64,000 nucleotides of DNA from Lachnospiraceae bacterium MD308 (GTDB lineage: Bacteria > Bacillota > Clostridia > Lachnospirales > Lachnospiraceae): the NCBI GenBank assembly GCA_000403475.2, contig KE159795.1, positions 1,519,189 through 1,583,188 of the forward strand, in the 5' to 3' direction. Positions 32,238 to 41,766 of the stretch are shown piece after piece. How positions within the stretch are numbered: position 1 is the stretch's first letter; every line of letters begins with the position of its first letter. Both the position numbers and the translations under genes were made by a program. The notes under the pieces were generated by a model that did not search any database, had not been told where the DNA came from, and saw only the letters and a list, made by a program, of their open reading frames with translations.

Positions 32238-32603
32238 TTATTGACACATCTTTTTATTTTTTAGCATCTCCCACTCAGTTTCCTTAAAACCTACAAGCAC
32301 TTCATCCTCGCATATCACCATCGGGCGCATTATGAGCATCCCATTCACAGCAAGCAGCTTTAGCTGTTCCTCTTCGCTCATTGACGGCATCTTATCCTTT
32401 AACTGCATTTCTTTATAAACCAATCCACTGGTATTAAAGAACTTCTTGAGCGGCAAACCGCTTTGCTTATACCATGCCTTTAATTCGTCATAGGTCGGAT
32501 TATCCTCCACAATATGACGTTCTGTATATTCTATATTGTATTCATCCAACCATTTCTTGGCTTTCTGACAAGTTGAACATTTTGGATAACATAAAAATAA
32601 CAT
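32238..32603 (-). CDS. ArsC/Spx-family thioredoxin-fold protein
   Basis: 121 residues. N-terminal CYPKCSTCQKAKKWLDE has the C-x2-C pair of the ArsC/Spx/YffB superfamily, and MRPMVICEDEVLVGFKE is the conserved cis-Pro strand. Family members are arsenate reductase-like enzymes or RNA polymerase-binding regulators such as Spx. The C-x2-C fits both; no arsenic genes are nearby. It sits just after the large primase-helicase gene on the same strand. Confidence 0.85.
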   Translation of the reverse strand: MLFLCYPKCSTCQKAKKWLDEYNIEYTERHIVEDNPTYDELKAWYKQSGLPLKKFFNTSGLVYKEMQLKDKMPSMSEEEQLKLLAVNGMLIMRPMVICEDEVLVGFKETEWEMLKNKKMCQ

Positions 32604-32623
32604 TTTCTACCTCCTGTTTTAAC

Positions 32624-35596
32624 TTATATTTTTTCTCCAAAGGTTATCTCCATCAATTCTGCAGCAATTTCCTTACTTTCCAAACGCATCATGCTGTCCT
32701 CTAACTTTGCATTACCTAATATGTTAATATTGCCATACCAAACAATATTCTGGTCTATAATGGAAAAATGCTCACAAGAATCTTCAACAGTTTTTATATA
32801 AAATCCAGCTTGTCTTATTTCTTCGTGCAGCTGCATCCAAAAACCTGCATCGCCAAAACCATAAGAATCCGGTTCCCATGTCACTATCGTAACGTCAACT
32901 CCATTTACCTGTTTATCTTTAAGCAAACGAATCAATTCATATACTTTTGAACCGCTAATTACCGGACTTGAAATAATTATGTTATTATCCGCTTCAAGCA
33001 AATCTCTTTGAAATACTTCTACATAATTATCTCCACCAAAGATAGCATTTGCAGTTTGTTTTTCACCTTTTATTCCTGTACAAACCTCATACCCAATCTG
33101 TTTATATGCCTTAAGCCTTTTCGCATACATGATGTCAAACATAGGGATATGACTATCGACATAATCATATACAATTACTTCTTTCTTGCCTTCATAATCA
33201 CGATTCAATCTTCCTGCATATTGCTCCACTATATTTCGAGCCGATACCGGCATCGCCATAAATAATGTATCTAACCGGGGATAATCAAATCCTTCTCCAA
33301 TAAGTGAACCTGTCGCCACTAAAATCAGTGTTTCCTCTTTACTTATCTCATGAAGTTGCTCCAAAATTTTCTTATGCTCTTTTTTGGAATTATTACCGGT
33401 CATAAGAAATACATGATCCGCATACTTTTTCAAACGACTATACAATTTTTCCGAATGGTCTTTATATTTTGATAATACAACAGGTGTTCTGCCTTGCAGC
33501 ACACAAGCCTTTACATCATTAATAATCTGCTCATCCCGAATGCAGTTACCATGAATAATATTATATGCCGCATTGGGATGCATTTTATCCGTAATAATAC
33601 CTCTTGGTGCAACTGTACGGGTAAATCTTGGATATACATAATGTCCCACGCCCTGTGCAGCAGCCATTTCCTTTGCCGTGTAACTATATCGTATCGGTCC
33701 AATCAACATATAGTTTATTTTCTCTAAACCGTCTGCTCTTTTCGGAGTTGCCGTTACTCCATAAACATATTTTGCTTTTACTTCCTTTAACACATTTGAA
33801 ATCGTATCTGAAGCCGCATGGTGGCACTCGTCGCATATCACAAGTCCATATTGATTCAACAAATCATGATATTCACCCTTTTTGCATAGCGAACCAACCA
33901 TAGCAATATCAATAATTCCATTCATTGAGTCATGTGCGCCCTGCAATCTGCCGATTATATTTTTTCTTGTTTTAAGTCTCCCCGTCTTAGTTTTATATGT
34001 AGGTAATTCTTCATCTATCTCCAAAAATTTTTCCAGGGATTCCTGCCATTGTTCGACTAACGAAGAGGATTCCAACAAAATAAGTGTATTTACTTTTTTC
34101 CTGGCAATTATCGCACTGCATACGACCGTTTTTCCAAAAGCTGTTGCAGCATGTAATATTCCATTATAAAACTTTGTTAATCCTTCAAGTGCAAGCGCCT
34201 GTTCTTCTCTTAATTGTCCCTTAAATTCAACGTGAATATTTCTTCCGACCTGCCTTTCGTCCTGAATTTCATATTCAATGTGCGCCTGTTCTAAGTTATC
34301 TATTAAGCTATCATAGAGTCCTCGTGGAATTTCTATATATCCGCCCAAATGGTCTGCTCCTAAGTAAATCCATCTTGAGGTATCATAATTAGATGTACCG
34401 ATTGCCTGATTTTTGAAATAAACAGGATTACTAATTGCAGCCATTCTTCGAATCTTATTTTGCAAAGCAACTTTCACATTCGTATTATCAATATAAATAC
34501 CATTTGATAATGTAATACTAAGTTTTCCAGCCACATCACTTGATGCAAACCTTCTATTCCTCTCCCAAGGCTTTTCACGGTTTTCTCCTTGTTCACTTTC
34601 CTCCATATCTCCAAGTAATAGCGACCATTCTTTTATTTTCAGCTCCAAAAACTCCTGTGACAGCTTTGGCTTGCTCCATAGCACTTCCCATTGTTCCCGG
34701 TACGCATTCCAATTGCTGTCAACAAATGCACTATTCCCACTCCTCAATGCCTTTCCCTGCAACGGAAGAGCTATCAGATTGCCAAGTCCGCCTTCCGGCA
34801 GTTTATCCTGTGCCGGAAGCATTCTGTCATAATACTTAAAGGATTTCAGGTTGACTTGTTCAGCACCTTTATCAAGTAATGCTGTTCCAAATCTTCTTGC
34901 CAGAGAAGCAGGAATTGGCTTGTCAAAAAATATCCAGATATGTGCACCCCGTCCTGAACGTGAACGTTCTACCAGTGGATCTATTCCATTCAAAACACAG
35001 ATGTTCCGCATCGCTTCAACTTCTTCTATCCACGCATCATCCACATTTGCGAAATCATTCTCCTCCGCATTTTTCTCATGATTATCAAAATCAAATACCA
35101 GAAAACGACAAGTATTATTTTTAAGAAGCGGATACACCCCTATCACATCGGAAGCATTATAGGCATTTCCTCTTAAATGAGCAAGTATGTCTTCCTTTGT
35201 TAATGGTTTATATTCGTAATATTTACAGTTTTTACATGAGACACCTGTTTTTAACTTCCTATGGCACGCACTTGTCCAAAAATTACTACATTGTGTATAG
35301 TACCCGGCTTTTCCAGTATCTTTGTTTTCATTTCTCTTAGCATAAACATCCTGACGTCCCCAAAATCTTGCGAAAAAATTATTTGCCATCTCGTCCGTAA
35401 TTTCATCCGGATGTATAATTCTTTTTCCCTGCTCCGGATCATAGTTTTCTACCTCATCCGCCGCTTTCAAACGGGCTATCGATTGTTTATAAGATACTCC
35501 TGCCTGATTCAGAATATTTTTTAATATTTGGTTTTCCAACTGCAGGTCATTCAATTGTTTTTGCAGTTTGCTAATATTCTCAATTGGATCACGCAT
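32624..35596 (-). CDS. TOTE-type primase-helicase with C-terminal PLD-like domain
   Basis: 990 residues in one chain. Short N-terminal coiled coil; then a Cys-bearing insert (near 125-145); an archaeo-eukaryotic-type primase domain with catalytic DFD in CRFLVFDFDNHE and the His of SRSGRGAHIWIFF. A superfamily 2 helicase follows: Walker A HAATAFGKTVV (near 487), DECH box VICDECHHAAS, VTATPKRADG, and motif VI with QYAGRLNRDYEG. The end has a PLD-like pattern (EHFSIIDQNIVWYGNINILG). Such fusions belong to TOTE conflict systems and are found in mobile and defence islands. It may prime and remodel DNA during an invader response. The ribosome site is GGGAGG. Confidence 0.85.
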   Translation of the reverse strand: MRDPIENISKLQKQLNDLQLENQILKNILNQAGVSYKQSIARLKAADEVENYDPEQGKRIIHPDEITDEMANNFFARFWGRQDVYAKRNENKDTGKAGYYTQCSNFWTSACHRKLKTGVSCKNCKYYEYKPLTKEDILAHLRGNAYNASDVIGVYPLLKNNTCRFLVFDFDNHEKNAEENDFANVDDAWIEEVEAMRNICVLNGIDPLVERSRSGRGAHIWIFFDKPIPASLARRFGTALLDKGAEQVNLKSFKYYDRMLPAQDKLPEGGLGNLIALPLQGKALRSGNSAFVDSNWNAYREQWEVLWSKPKLSQEFLELKIKEWSLLLGDMEESEQGENREKPWERNRRFASSDVAGKLSITLSNGIYIDNTNVKVALQNKIRRMAAISNPVYFKNQAIGTSNYDTSRWIYLGADHLGGYIEIPRGLYDSLIDNLEQAHIEYEIQDERQVGRNIHVEFKGQLREEQALALEGLTKFYNGILHAATAFGKTVVCSAIIARKKVNTLILLESSSLVEQWQESLEKFLEIDEELPTYKTKTGRLKTRKNIIGRLQGAHDSMNGIIDIAMVGSLCKKGEYHDLLNQYGLVICDECHHAASDTISNVLKEVKAKYVYGVTATPKRADGLEKINYMLIGPIRYSYTAKEMAAAQGVGHYVYPRFTRTVAPRGIITDKMHPNAAYNIIHGNCIRDEQIINDVKACVLQGRTPVVLSKYKDHSEKLYSRLKKYADHVFLMTGNNSKKEHKKILEQLHEISKEETLILVATGSLIGEGFDYPRLDTLFMAMPVSARNIVEQYAGRLNRDYEGKKEVIVYDYVDSHIPMFDIMYAKRLKAYKQIGYEVCTGIKGEKQTANAIFGGDNYVEVFQRDLLEADNNIIISSPVISGSKVYELIRLLKDKQVNGVDVTIVTWEPDSYGFGDAGFWMQLHEEIRQAGFYIKTVEDSCEHFSIIDQNIVWYGNINILGNAKLEDSMMRLESKEIAAELMEITFGEKI

Positions 35597-35652
35597 TATA
35601 TACCTCCCAGGCAGAGCAAAAAATATGCCTTAAACACATAGAAACAGCATAA

Positions 35653-35793
35653 TCTTGAACTAACTCTTGAACTAAATATATTGCTTAGTCCAAGACGAAA
35701 ACCTTCTGTTTTCAGCGTTTCTGTATTTTCTTGGACTAAATCTTAGACTAATCTTGGACTAAAGCATCCTTTGATGAACTAATTAAGTCCAAG
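35653..35793. repeat. Cluster of CTTGGACTAA elements upstream of the primase-helicase
   Basis: Direct copies (CTTGGACTAA at 35730 and 35753, CTTAGACTAA at 35742, CTTGAACTAA at 35654 and 35666) and inverted ones (TTAGTCCAAG at 35685, TTAAGTCCAAG at 35783). At least seven copies in 140 bp, 60-200 nt before the start codon. This suggests a regulator-binding array or a multi-stem leader. Confidence 0.75.
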
Positions 35794-35913
35794 ATTTTTA
35801 ATCCCCCACTATGTCTGGTTACATTCTCTCTGACACAATCTACATTTCATCGACACAATACTGCTCTTGCAGCTGTTCTTCAACAGTAATTAGTGTCTGC
35901 TGATTAAGTTCAG

Positions 35914-36177
35914 CTAAACCGTGCAAAAACTTAATATAGTATATTTTATATCAAAATATTGTTGAAGGATATGTTCTCCCATATCGTCCAAATAATAATT
36001 AATGTCATTTACATGGCAACCATATATTGGTTGATTATAGTTACATTTTCTTCTTGCATAACAGTATGAATCCATAAATTCTTATTTGAATTCATTAACA
36101 AAAACAATTTCGTACCCAGCATCTTGAAATCCCAAATCCAGCATTCCAACACCGGCAAAAAATGAAAATATCTTCAT
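35914..36177 (-). pseudogene. C5-cytosine methyltransferase N-terminal fragment
   Basis: Begins at an ATG 1 nt after the vsr stop, MKIFSFFAGVGMLDLGFQDAG, the S-adenosylmethionine motif I of Dcm enzymes. It continues EIVFVNEFK and then hits TAA. The same frame runs on for 55 more codons (EFMDSYCYARRK and IYGCHVNDINYY are still family-like) to a TAG. Everything after that, including the PC and ENV motifs, is missing. So a second methyltransferase of the cluster has been lost by a nonsense change and a 3' deletion. Confidence 0.8.
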
Positions 36178-36178
36178 A

Positions 36179-36631
36179 TCACTTCCAGTTTCCTTCTTTT
36201 TCTTTAATAAAAATATCAAAAATTGTTTCTTCCACAACCTTAACACACTCGTCCGTATGTTTCTTTATATCCTCACCCCAGAACCGAATAACAGTCCAGC
36301 CCTCAAAGTCCAGCTTTTTATTTATCTCGTCGTCACGCTCTATATTACGTGATATTTTTTTTATCCAATACTTGCTATTATTACTCTTTTCTAATTTCAG
36401 CTTTAAAGTATCCCAATCCTTTCCATGAAAAAATTCTCCATCACAGAAGATTGCTATCTTATACTTAGTCAATACAATATCCGGACTACCCGGCAGTTTT
36501 TTATAATTCTTCCGATATCGATACCCTTTGTTCCATAAAGCTTTTCTTAATATAACTTCTATTTGAGTATCTTTCCCATGAATATTTTTCATATTTTTAT
36601 GACGCTGTTCTTTTGTTAAATCATCTGCCAC
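36179..36631 (-). CDS. vsr: Very short patch repair (Vsr) endonuclease
   Basis: 150 residues. Nicks at T:G mismatches made by deamination of 5-methylcytosine. Blocks: NMKNIHGKDTQIEVILRKALW at the N-terminus, KLPGSPDIVLTKYKIAIFCDGEFFHG (with the catalytic Asp and the FxHG block) and WTVIRFWGEDIKK. The full length is present. Vsr genes go with C5 methyltransferases; here one truncated and one intact methyltransferase gene are in the same cluster. About 100 nt after the LlaJI-like gene in the opposite reading order of the cluster end. Confidence 0.93.
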   Translation of the reverse strand: MADDLTKEQRHKNMKNIHGKDTQIEVILRKALWNKGYRYRKNYKKLPGSPDIVLTKYKIAIFCDGEFFHGKDWDTLKLKLEKSNNSKYWIKKISRNIERDDEINKKLDFEGWTVIRFWGEDIKKHTDECVKVVEETIFDIFIKEKEGNWK

Positions 36632-36730
36632 AAAATCACCTCATCAGTCCGTTTGCTATCAACTATATTAGTTCTCTCTCATTTTCCATCTGACATTTAT
36701 ACTCATAATTCCGACACATTATCTATAAAA

Positions 36731-38728
36731 TTACAAATACACATCTCTAATAAGCTCCATTATTTTATCCGTTAACATATCAAGCGACCTTCCAACTGCC
36801 ATAGATTTAATATCTGCTTTGCTTTCAATACATTTTTTTAATACTACTTTAAGCACTTTTTCATCCTTAAGTTCTGCCTCTGATAAATCTTTTATTATTT
36901 TCTCTATCTCAATAGAAGCATCTGCAATCTGGCTACAACGATTATAAGAATCTCCCATATCCTCCGCAACCATACTTCCATAATCTTCTTTCTTGTATGG
37001 ATTAAACCCATAAAAAGCATTACTTGCAACTGGACATATAGCATCATATATGATTTTAGCACCTAATTCTCTTTTTATCTGTTTCGGATATATAAGCTTG
37101 CCTCTGTCTGATTTCATTTCTAGTTTCTTTTCCGCTAATTTACTAGCAGTCTTAATTCTCGTGAGATATGACATCATCCTATTGGCGAAGTTCTGGCTAT
37201 CTACTTCCCGCCGTCCAATTACAGGAATATATTTATCCATCTCATTTTCACTAACTATATGATTTTTCAAATATAACGAGTACATTTCTGATGCACAAAG
37301 CTTAACAACTGCCACATTTTCAAGTTTTTTCTCACCGATTTGATGCAGCATATCCATCTGTACCCATCCATATTCTTTATCACCAGCCTCATCAGGGCAG
37401 AAAAACATGTTTTGCACATATTTGTATCCTTGCTTCGTTATAAAATCATCGTATGCAAGGTGATACAGATACTGCTTTGTAACATCCCCCACTCCAGGTT
37501 GTCCTATAATTCTATATTCTGATGTACTCTTATGAAAATCTATGTTATAATACTTTGCATCATATATTCCAAAACAATATTCCCCACTGCCACCACATTC
37601 ATAAATACTGATTAAATCCGGCCTTAATGTATCTGACTTACCATCACTGATATCACCTGATGTTCTATGCCATACCGGTCTGTCAATTATTTCAATCAAA
37701 GTACTATCTCCGTTATCCTTATAATCATCGCAAACTCCAAGTGGCAGCTCTGATAATTTTGAATCCAGAACGTTTCCAAAATTTTGTGCACATACTTTTT
37801 CCCATACTAAGTTAAAGCTGTTTGTACCATATATGCTAAAGCTATCGATATTATTAAAGCTTGCTTTTTGAGCCATATATGCATACATTGCCTTTATAAC
37901 CAATTGCTTTCTTGTATTGTACTGCACATTAAGCTCATTTTGTATCCGATATAAAATATAATCATCATCGCCTAAATCATCCAACTGTTCTTCTGACAAT
38001 TCTACCGTAACAATATTAAATAACTCTGGCAGATCAGATTCTTCAAGTTCTTTCGAAAATTTAGTTAATATACATGCATGAAGTCGTCTAATGAAATCAT
38101 ATTCATCCGAGACACGCTTTTTCGTCTGTAGTTCAGTATAATATGGTCTATTATTGGATATATACGAAAATGTTTCATTGATAGTTTTATCCCATAATAT
38201 TTCTCCTGTTCCATTAGTCTCAATAACTCCAACATCATTAGTATATATTCCATTATCATAATAATCTTGTAGTAAATACAGCATTACAGCCAGTAAGTTA
38301 AATGAACCGCCATCATCACTCTCATTATATAATTTTATTACCTGCTCTTTTGAATTATATTTTCCCAAAACTCTCAGAATCTGTTTCATCTGTGTTATTG
38401 GGTTATCGCTGGAATTGATATACTTTGGATAGCACTTTAAGACTCGTCCATATACGACAATTACTCCTACAAACAAAAACACATAATATAGTTCTCGTTC
38501 TCCACTCTCGATATCTGTTACCCTGACATCTTCCTCCACTAAGTCAGAGAGCATACTTTGTCTATCACTTTTCTTTACATTTTTCACGATGCCATACTCT
38601 TTTAATTTTCTTATAATCTGCACCGTTTCATCAGTATTACATTCAAATATTTTTCTTAGTTCATCTTGAGTATATCGCTTCTGCTCTTTGACATATTTAG
38701 AAATCATCTGATAACATTCCCTTCTCAT
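36731..38728 (-). CDS. LlaJI-family restriction protein, McrC-like nuclease subunit
   Basis: 665 residues. The N-terminal 60 residues look like a winged-helix DNA-binding segment. In the second half, TLRPDLISIYE followed about 20 residues later by FGIYDAKYYN gives the D-x(n)-D-x-K of a PD-(D/E)XK nuclease. This matches LlaJI R2/McrC-type subunits. The start overlaps the McrB-like gene stop by 4 nt, so the two are made together. LlaJI-type systems need an AAA+ GTPase partner and two C5 methyltransferases. Confidence 0.8.
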   Translation of the reverse strand: MRRECYQMISKYVKEQKRYTQDELRKIFECNTDETVQIIRKLKEYGIVKNVKKSDRQSMLSDLVEEDVRVTDIESGERELYYVFLFVGVIVVYGRVLKCYPKYINSSDNPITQMKQILRVLGKYNSKEQVIKLYNESDDGGSFNLLAVMLYLLQDYYDNGIYTNDVGVIETNGTGEILWDKTINETFSYISNNRPYYTELQTKKRVSDEYDFIRRLHACILTKFSKELEESDLPELFNIVTVELSEEQLDDLGDDDYILYRIQNELNVQYNTRKQLVIKAMYAYMAQKASFNNIDSFSIYGTNSFNLVWEKVCAQNFGNVLDSKLSELPLGVCDDYKDNGDSTLIEIIDRPVWHRTSGDISDGKSDTLRPDLISIYECGGSGEYCFGIYDAKYYNIDFHKSTSEYRIIGQPGVGDVTKQYLYHLAYDDFITKQGYKYVQNMFFCPDEAGDKEYGWVQMDMLHQIGEKKLENVAVVKLCASEMYSLYLKNHIVSENEMDKYIPVIGRREVDSQNFANRMMSYLTRIKTASKLAEKKLEMKSDRGKLIYPKQIKRELGAKIIYDAICPVASNAFYGFNPYKKEDYGSMVAEDMGDSYNRCSQIADASIEIEKIIKDLSEAELKDEKVLKVVLKKCIESKADIKSMAVGRSLDMLTDKIMELIRDVYL

Positions 38729-40728
38729 TCTAATTCACTCAAATATTCTTTCTTGACCTTATCTCGGATTTCTTTACAAAAAATATCAATTCCTCTTTTA
38801 TCGAATTCCTCACAAATTGCTGAATACTGATTTCTTGTGTCCTCATCACAGCCATCAAATAGCATATGTCTTCTCTGTTTTGCTACATCTTCAAACAGGT
38901 ACATAATAACTTTGCTTTTAAAAGTCTCTCTAAATTCATCATTATTTTCTAAAACACTTTTAGATACAAAGAATGGCCCCATAAGCTTGTCTTCATTTAT
39001 TTTATAGTGTCTAGAAGCAAGTGTCGTATTTATAGCTTTCCTAAGTTCATTCCAGGCAACTCTGTATGGAATCTGTGCTTTATCGCATACTAAATATGTA
39101 CCATTAATTTTTTCGTCCTCATTGTTAATTCCTATATATTCAAAATTCCATCTTCTCTTAAATGCTGTATCCATCGGAAATACGCCCTGATCAGCACTAT
39201 TCATTGTTGACCAGATATACATATTATCAGGTATCTTTATTTCCTCATATTGTTCTGGCTTTCCTCCAAGTTCTTTTGCTAAATAAGCCTTTATATCTTC
39301 AGATGGTTTAACTGGATATTGACTTGCATTTCTATCATCACGATCCAAAAGCTGAAATACCTCTCCAAATACAGCTGCAACATTAGCTCTATTAATTTCC
39401 TCTATAAGAAGCAGAAAGGGTTTTATATCTTCCGTATTCTCTGATTGACCATTTTCTATTGCTTTTACATATGTACGCATAAATGGTCCTGGTACATACT
39501 CGTATGATATTCCTTTTTTAGTAGGTACCGGCTTATATGTTCCTACGAAATTAGCATATGAATAATCTGGGTGAAATGTAACTCTTTCACACTCTCCACC
39601 TTCTGAAATAAGTTCTTCCTGCTCTCCATCTAATTTGAAACTCTTGCCAGTTCCAGGTGCCCCAAATACAATTCTATTATGTGAATACACCTTGCCAGTA
39701 TCCTTGTTTTTGCGTGAATACTCTGTATAATAATTAGGTTTAATATATGGCCTATATTCCATTTCTTCCTCAGAGCTTTCGTCCTCTATGCTCATTTCTT
39801 CCCGAATAGAATTTACTGCATCCTCTTTGCTTTCTCCAAATTTTACAGCCGTTGGTATCATAACAGTAACCGCTCCCAGTACCCTGTCCATAAATTCTTT
39901 ATTAAAGATGTCTTTGAACGTTTCAAGCATATCTGGAAATTCATCAAGTACTGCTCGTATAACAGCAACAGCCTTAATCATATCCAGAGTACTTAGTGCC
40001 TGAGATGGATCTCGTGAAAGTTCAGGTCCTATATATGGAGCATCATAGGCTGCTCTATAACTCAAAAAATCTTCTCTTTTAAATGGTTTTTCAAAAACAC
40101 AGTCAACTTCTATATCAAACTTAAAATATTTTTCTTTACCGTTATATCCAAAATCATAAGGTTCTTTAATAACATGTGCTACACCAACAAAACCCGGAGT
40201 CCAATCCACTTCAGATTTTCCTGTATCACCACCTAATGTAACAAATACAGTTTTTCCTATACACAATTCCTCTTTAAGAGTATAAACACCATCAACTGTT
40301 ATATCTTTATTACCATTTAAGATATTATGTACTGTTTCTGGAAAACCGCATTTCATAGACACAAAAGTTAGTTCTTCATGCTCATATCCATGAATAATCT
40401 CTGCTACAGCATTTTCTAATTGTTCAGCTGAGTAATCCTTATATAGTTCAAATACTTCCTGATATGCAATGCCTCGTCTTCTTAAATCTCTATCATCGTC
40501 CCAGCCTTTTCTTCCGTTATCAGGGAAATAAAAATCAAAAGAATCCTTTGCATTCTTATATGTTGTTTTCTTTGTTCCAAATCTCTTTTCTAACACTGCC
40601 CAATCATGCATCCGTTGCTTATATCTTGCATCCGTTTTAGGAAGCATAGCATAGTACATACAAACAAGTGCCTGTTTTTGCGAATCATCTAAACCATTAA
40701 CATTAACTTCCTGCTCCATATTTTTCAC
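38725..40728 (-). CDS. McrB-like AAA+ GTPase of the restriction system
   Basis: 667 residues. The N-terminal 330 residues are a specificity part of unknown fold. The AAA+ module has Walker A FGAPGTGKS (near 365), Walker B LLLIEEINRANVAAVFGEVFQLLD (near 445) and the sensor segment MNSADQGVFPMDTAFKRRW, all standard for McrB/LlaJI R1 motors. The partner nuclease follows with a 4-nt overlap. The complex would translocate DNA and cut unmodified or foreign-modified targets. Confidence 0.88.
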   Translation of the reverse strand: MKNMEQEVNVNGLDDSQKQALVCMYYAMLPKTDARYKQRMHDWAVLEKRFGTKKTTYKNAKDSFDFYFPDNGRKGWDDDRDLRRRGIAYQEVFELYKDYSAEQLENAVAEIIHGYEHEELTFVSMKCGFPETVHNILNGNKDITVDGVYTLKEELCIGKTVFVTLGGDTGKSEVDWTPGFVGVAHVIKEPYDFGYNGKEKYFKFDIEVDCVFEKPFKREDFLSYRAAYDAPYIGPELSRDPSQALSTLDMIKAVAVIRAVLDEFPDMLETFKDIFNKEFMDRVLGAVTVMIPTAVKFGESKEDAVNSIREEMSIEDESSEEEMEYRPYIKPNYYTEYSRKNKDTGKVYSHNRIVFGAPGTGKSFKLDGEQEELISEGGECERVTFHPDYSYANFVGTYKPVPTKKGISYEYVPGPFMRTYVKAIENGQSENTEDIKPFLLLIEEINRANVAAVFGEVFQLLDRDDRNASQYPVKPSEDIKAYLAKELGGKPEQYEEIKIPDNMYIWSTMNSADQGVFPMDTAFKRRWNFEYIGINNEDEKINGTYLVCDKAQIPYRVAWNELRKAINTTLASRHYKINEDKLMGPFFVSKSVLENNDEFRETFKSKVIMYLFEDVAKQRRHMLFDGCDEDTRNQYSAICEEFDKRGIDIFCKEIRDKVKKEYLSELE

Positions 40729-40743
40729 TCCTTAATGCCAGAA

Positions 40744-41763
40744 TTAATACTCTAAAATGTATATGCCATCTTCATACTTTTTGAATAACACCGTTGTTTT
40801 TCCATAATTCTCTAACATCTGCTTTGTAATATATGTACCATCAGGGACACCTAGTTTATGTCTGATCCATTCTCCAATTATTGCATTACTCTCTGGAGTC
40901 TCCAATGCTTTTCCATTTGCTTGTGCCTGTCTCATATAGAAAGCATCATATTCTTTTGTTACAATCTTAAACACAGGATAAGTTCCATCAACTTTTACAT
41001 CAGGAAAAAATCCCTCTTTATGATCCGCCACATTGTACGGAATGTATGCTTGGTTTCTATTTCTTTTATATCCGTTTTTACGTATTCCCCAATTCACACC
41101 AGATCCATAGCCCGTCTCACTGCCATCCGCTTTCAATAAAGAAACTTCCAGAGTATCTACTGGTTCAACAGTCTCATACTTCTCCCACGACAAATTCTCC
41201 AGATTGGTATCTGCAATATCGTCTTCTACATTTTTCTTGCTCGAAAATGATACTTTCTCTTTTATCTGTTCATCAAAACAGTCTATTGTATCCGAAAGCA
41301 GACTATTAAAGTAATGATTTGCCTCTTTAGGATCACATGCATCCATACACTCTCTTCTTACAAAAAATGCATTCATAGTGTAATTCGCTGAACCATTAAA
41401 TGCCTCTACCACTTTTCTTCCTTTACACCATACATATACCTTAGAGTGTACCTGTTTCCCCTCTACGACATATTTACATGATATCTGTGGCATGCCAGAC
41501 ACACTGTTCAATCTTTTTATCAGTGAACAAATCTTGTCATGTTTTTTCTGTGTAAGTCCTATACCTTTTGTCATTCCTAGTATAATGTCAACTTTTATTC
41601 CAGAAACATACTCTTTATTTCTGCCATCGAATAATTTTATCAGATGGCTTGATATTCTCTCTACATCTGTAAATGCTGTAACTATTTTTAGATGGTTACA
41701 TGCTTCACCATCTTTTCGTGCCGGTGTAAATAAAATTTTATCTTCAAAATTCTCCGTATACAT
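40744..41763 (-). CDS. NgoFVII-family restriction endonuclease (PLD nuclease plus DNA-binding domain)
   Basis: 339 residues. The catalytic part is phospholipase D-like: QVHSKVYVWCKGRKVVEAFNGSANYT (HxK, then Asn/Ser, near 108-132). The C-terminal part from about 215 (GVNWGIRKNGYKRNRNQAYIPY, AFYMRQAQANGKALETPESN) resembles the B3-like DNA-binding domains of BfiI/NgoFVII enzymes. Such enzymes need no metal. It lies directly after the intact C5 methyltransferase (3 nt gap), its likely modification partner. Confidence 0.85.
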   Translation of the reverse strand: MYTENFEDKILFTPARKDGEACNHLKIVTAFTDVERISSHLIKLFDGRNKEYVSGIKVDIILGMTKGIGLTQKKHDKICSLIKRLNSVSGMPQISCKYVVEGKQVHSKVYVWCKGRKVVEAFNGSANYTMNAFFVRRECMDACDPKEANHYFNSLLSDTIDCFDEQIKEKVSFSSKKNVEDDIADTNLENLSWEKYETVEPVDTLEVSLLKADGSETGYGSGVNWGIRKNGYKRNRNQAYIPYNVADHKEGFFPDVKVDGTYPVFKIVTKEYDAFYMRQAQANGKALETPESNAIIGEWIRHKLGVPDGTYITKQMLENYGKTTVLFKKYEDGIYILEY

Positions 41764-41766
41764 ACC

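Noticed and set aside
34540-35124. Plus-strand frames opposite the primase-helicase
   Set aside because: Low-complexity shadows of an intact 990-codon gene without ribosome sites.
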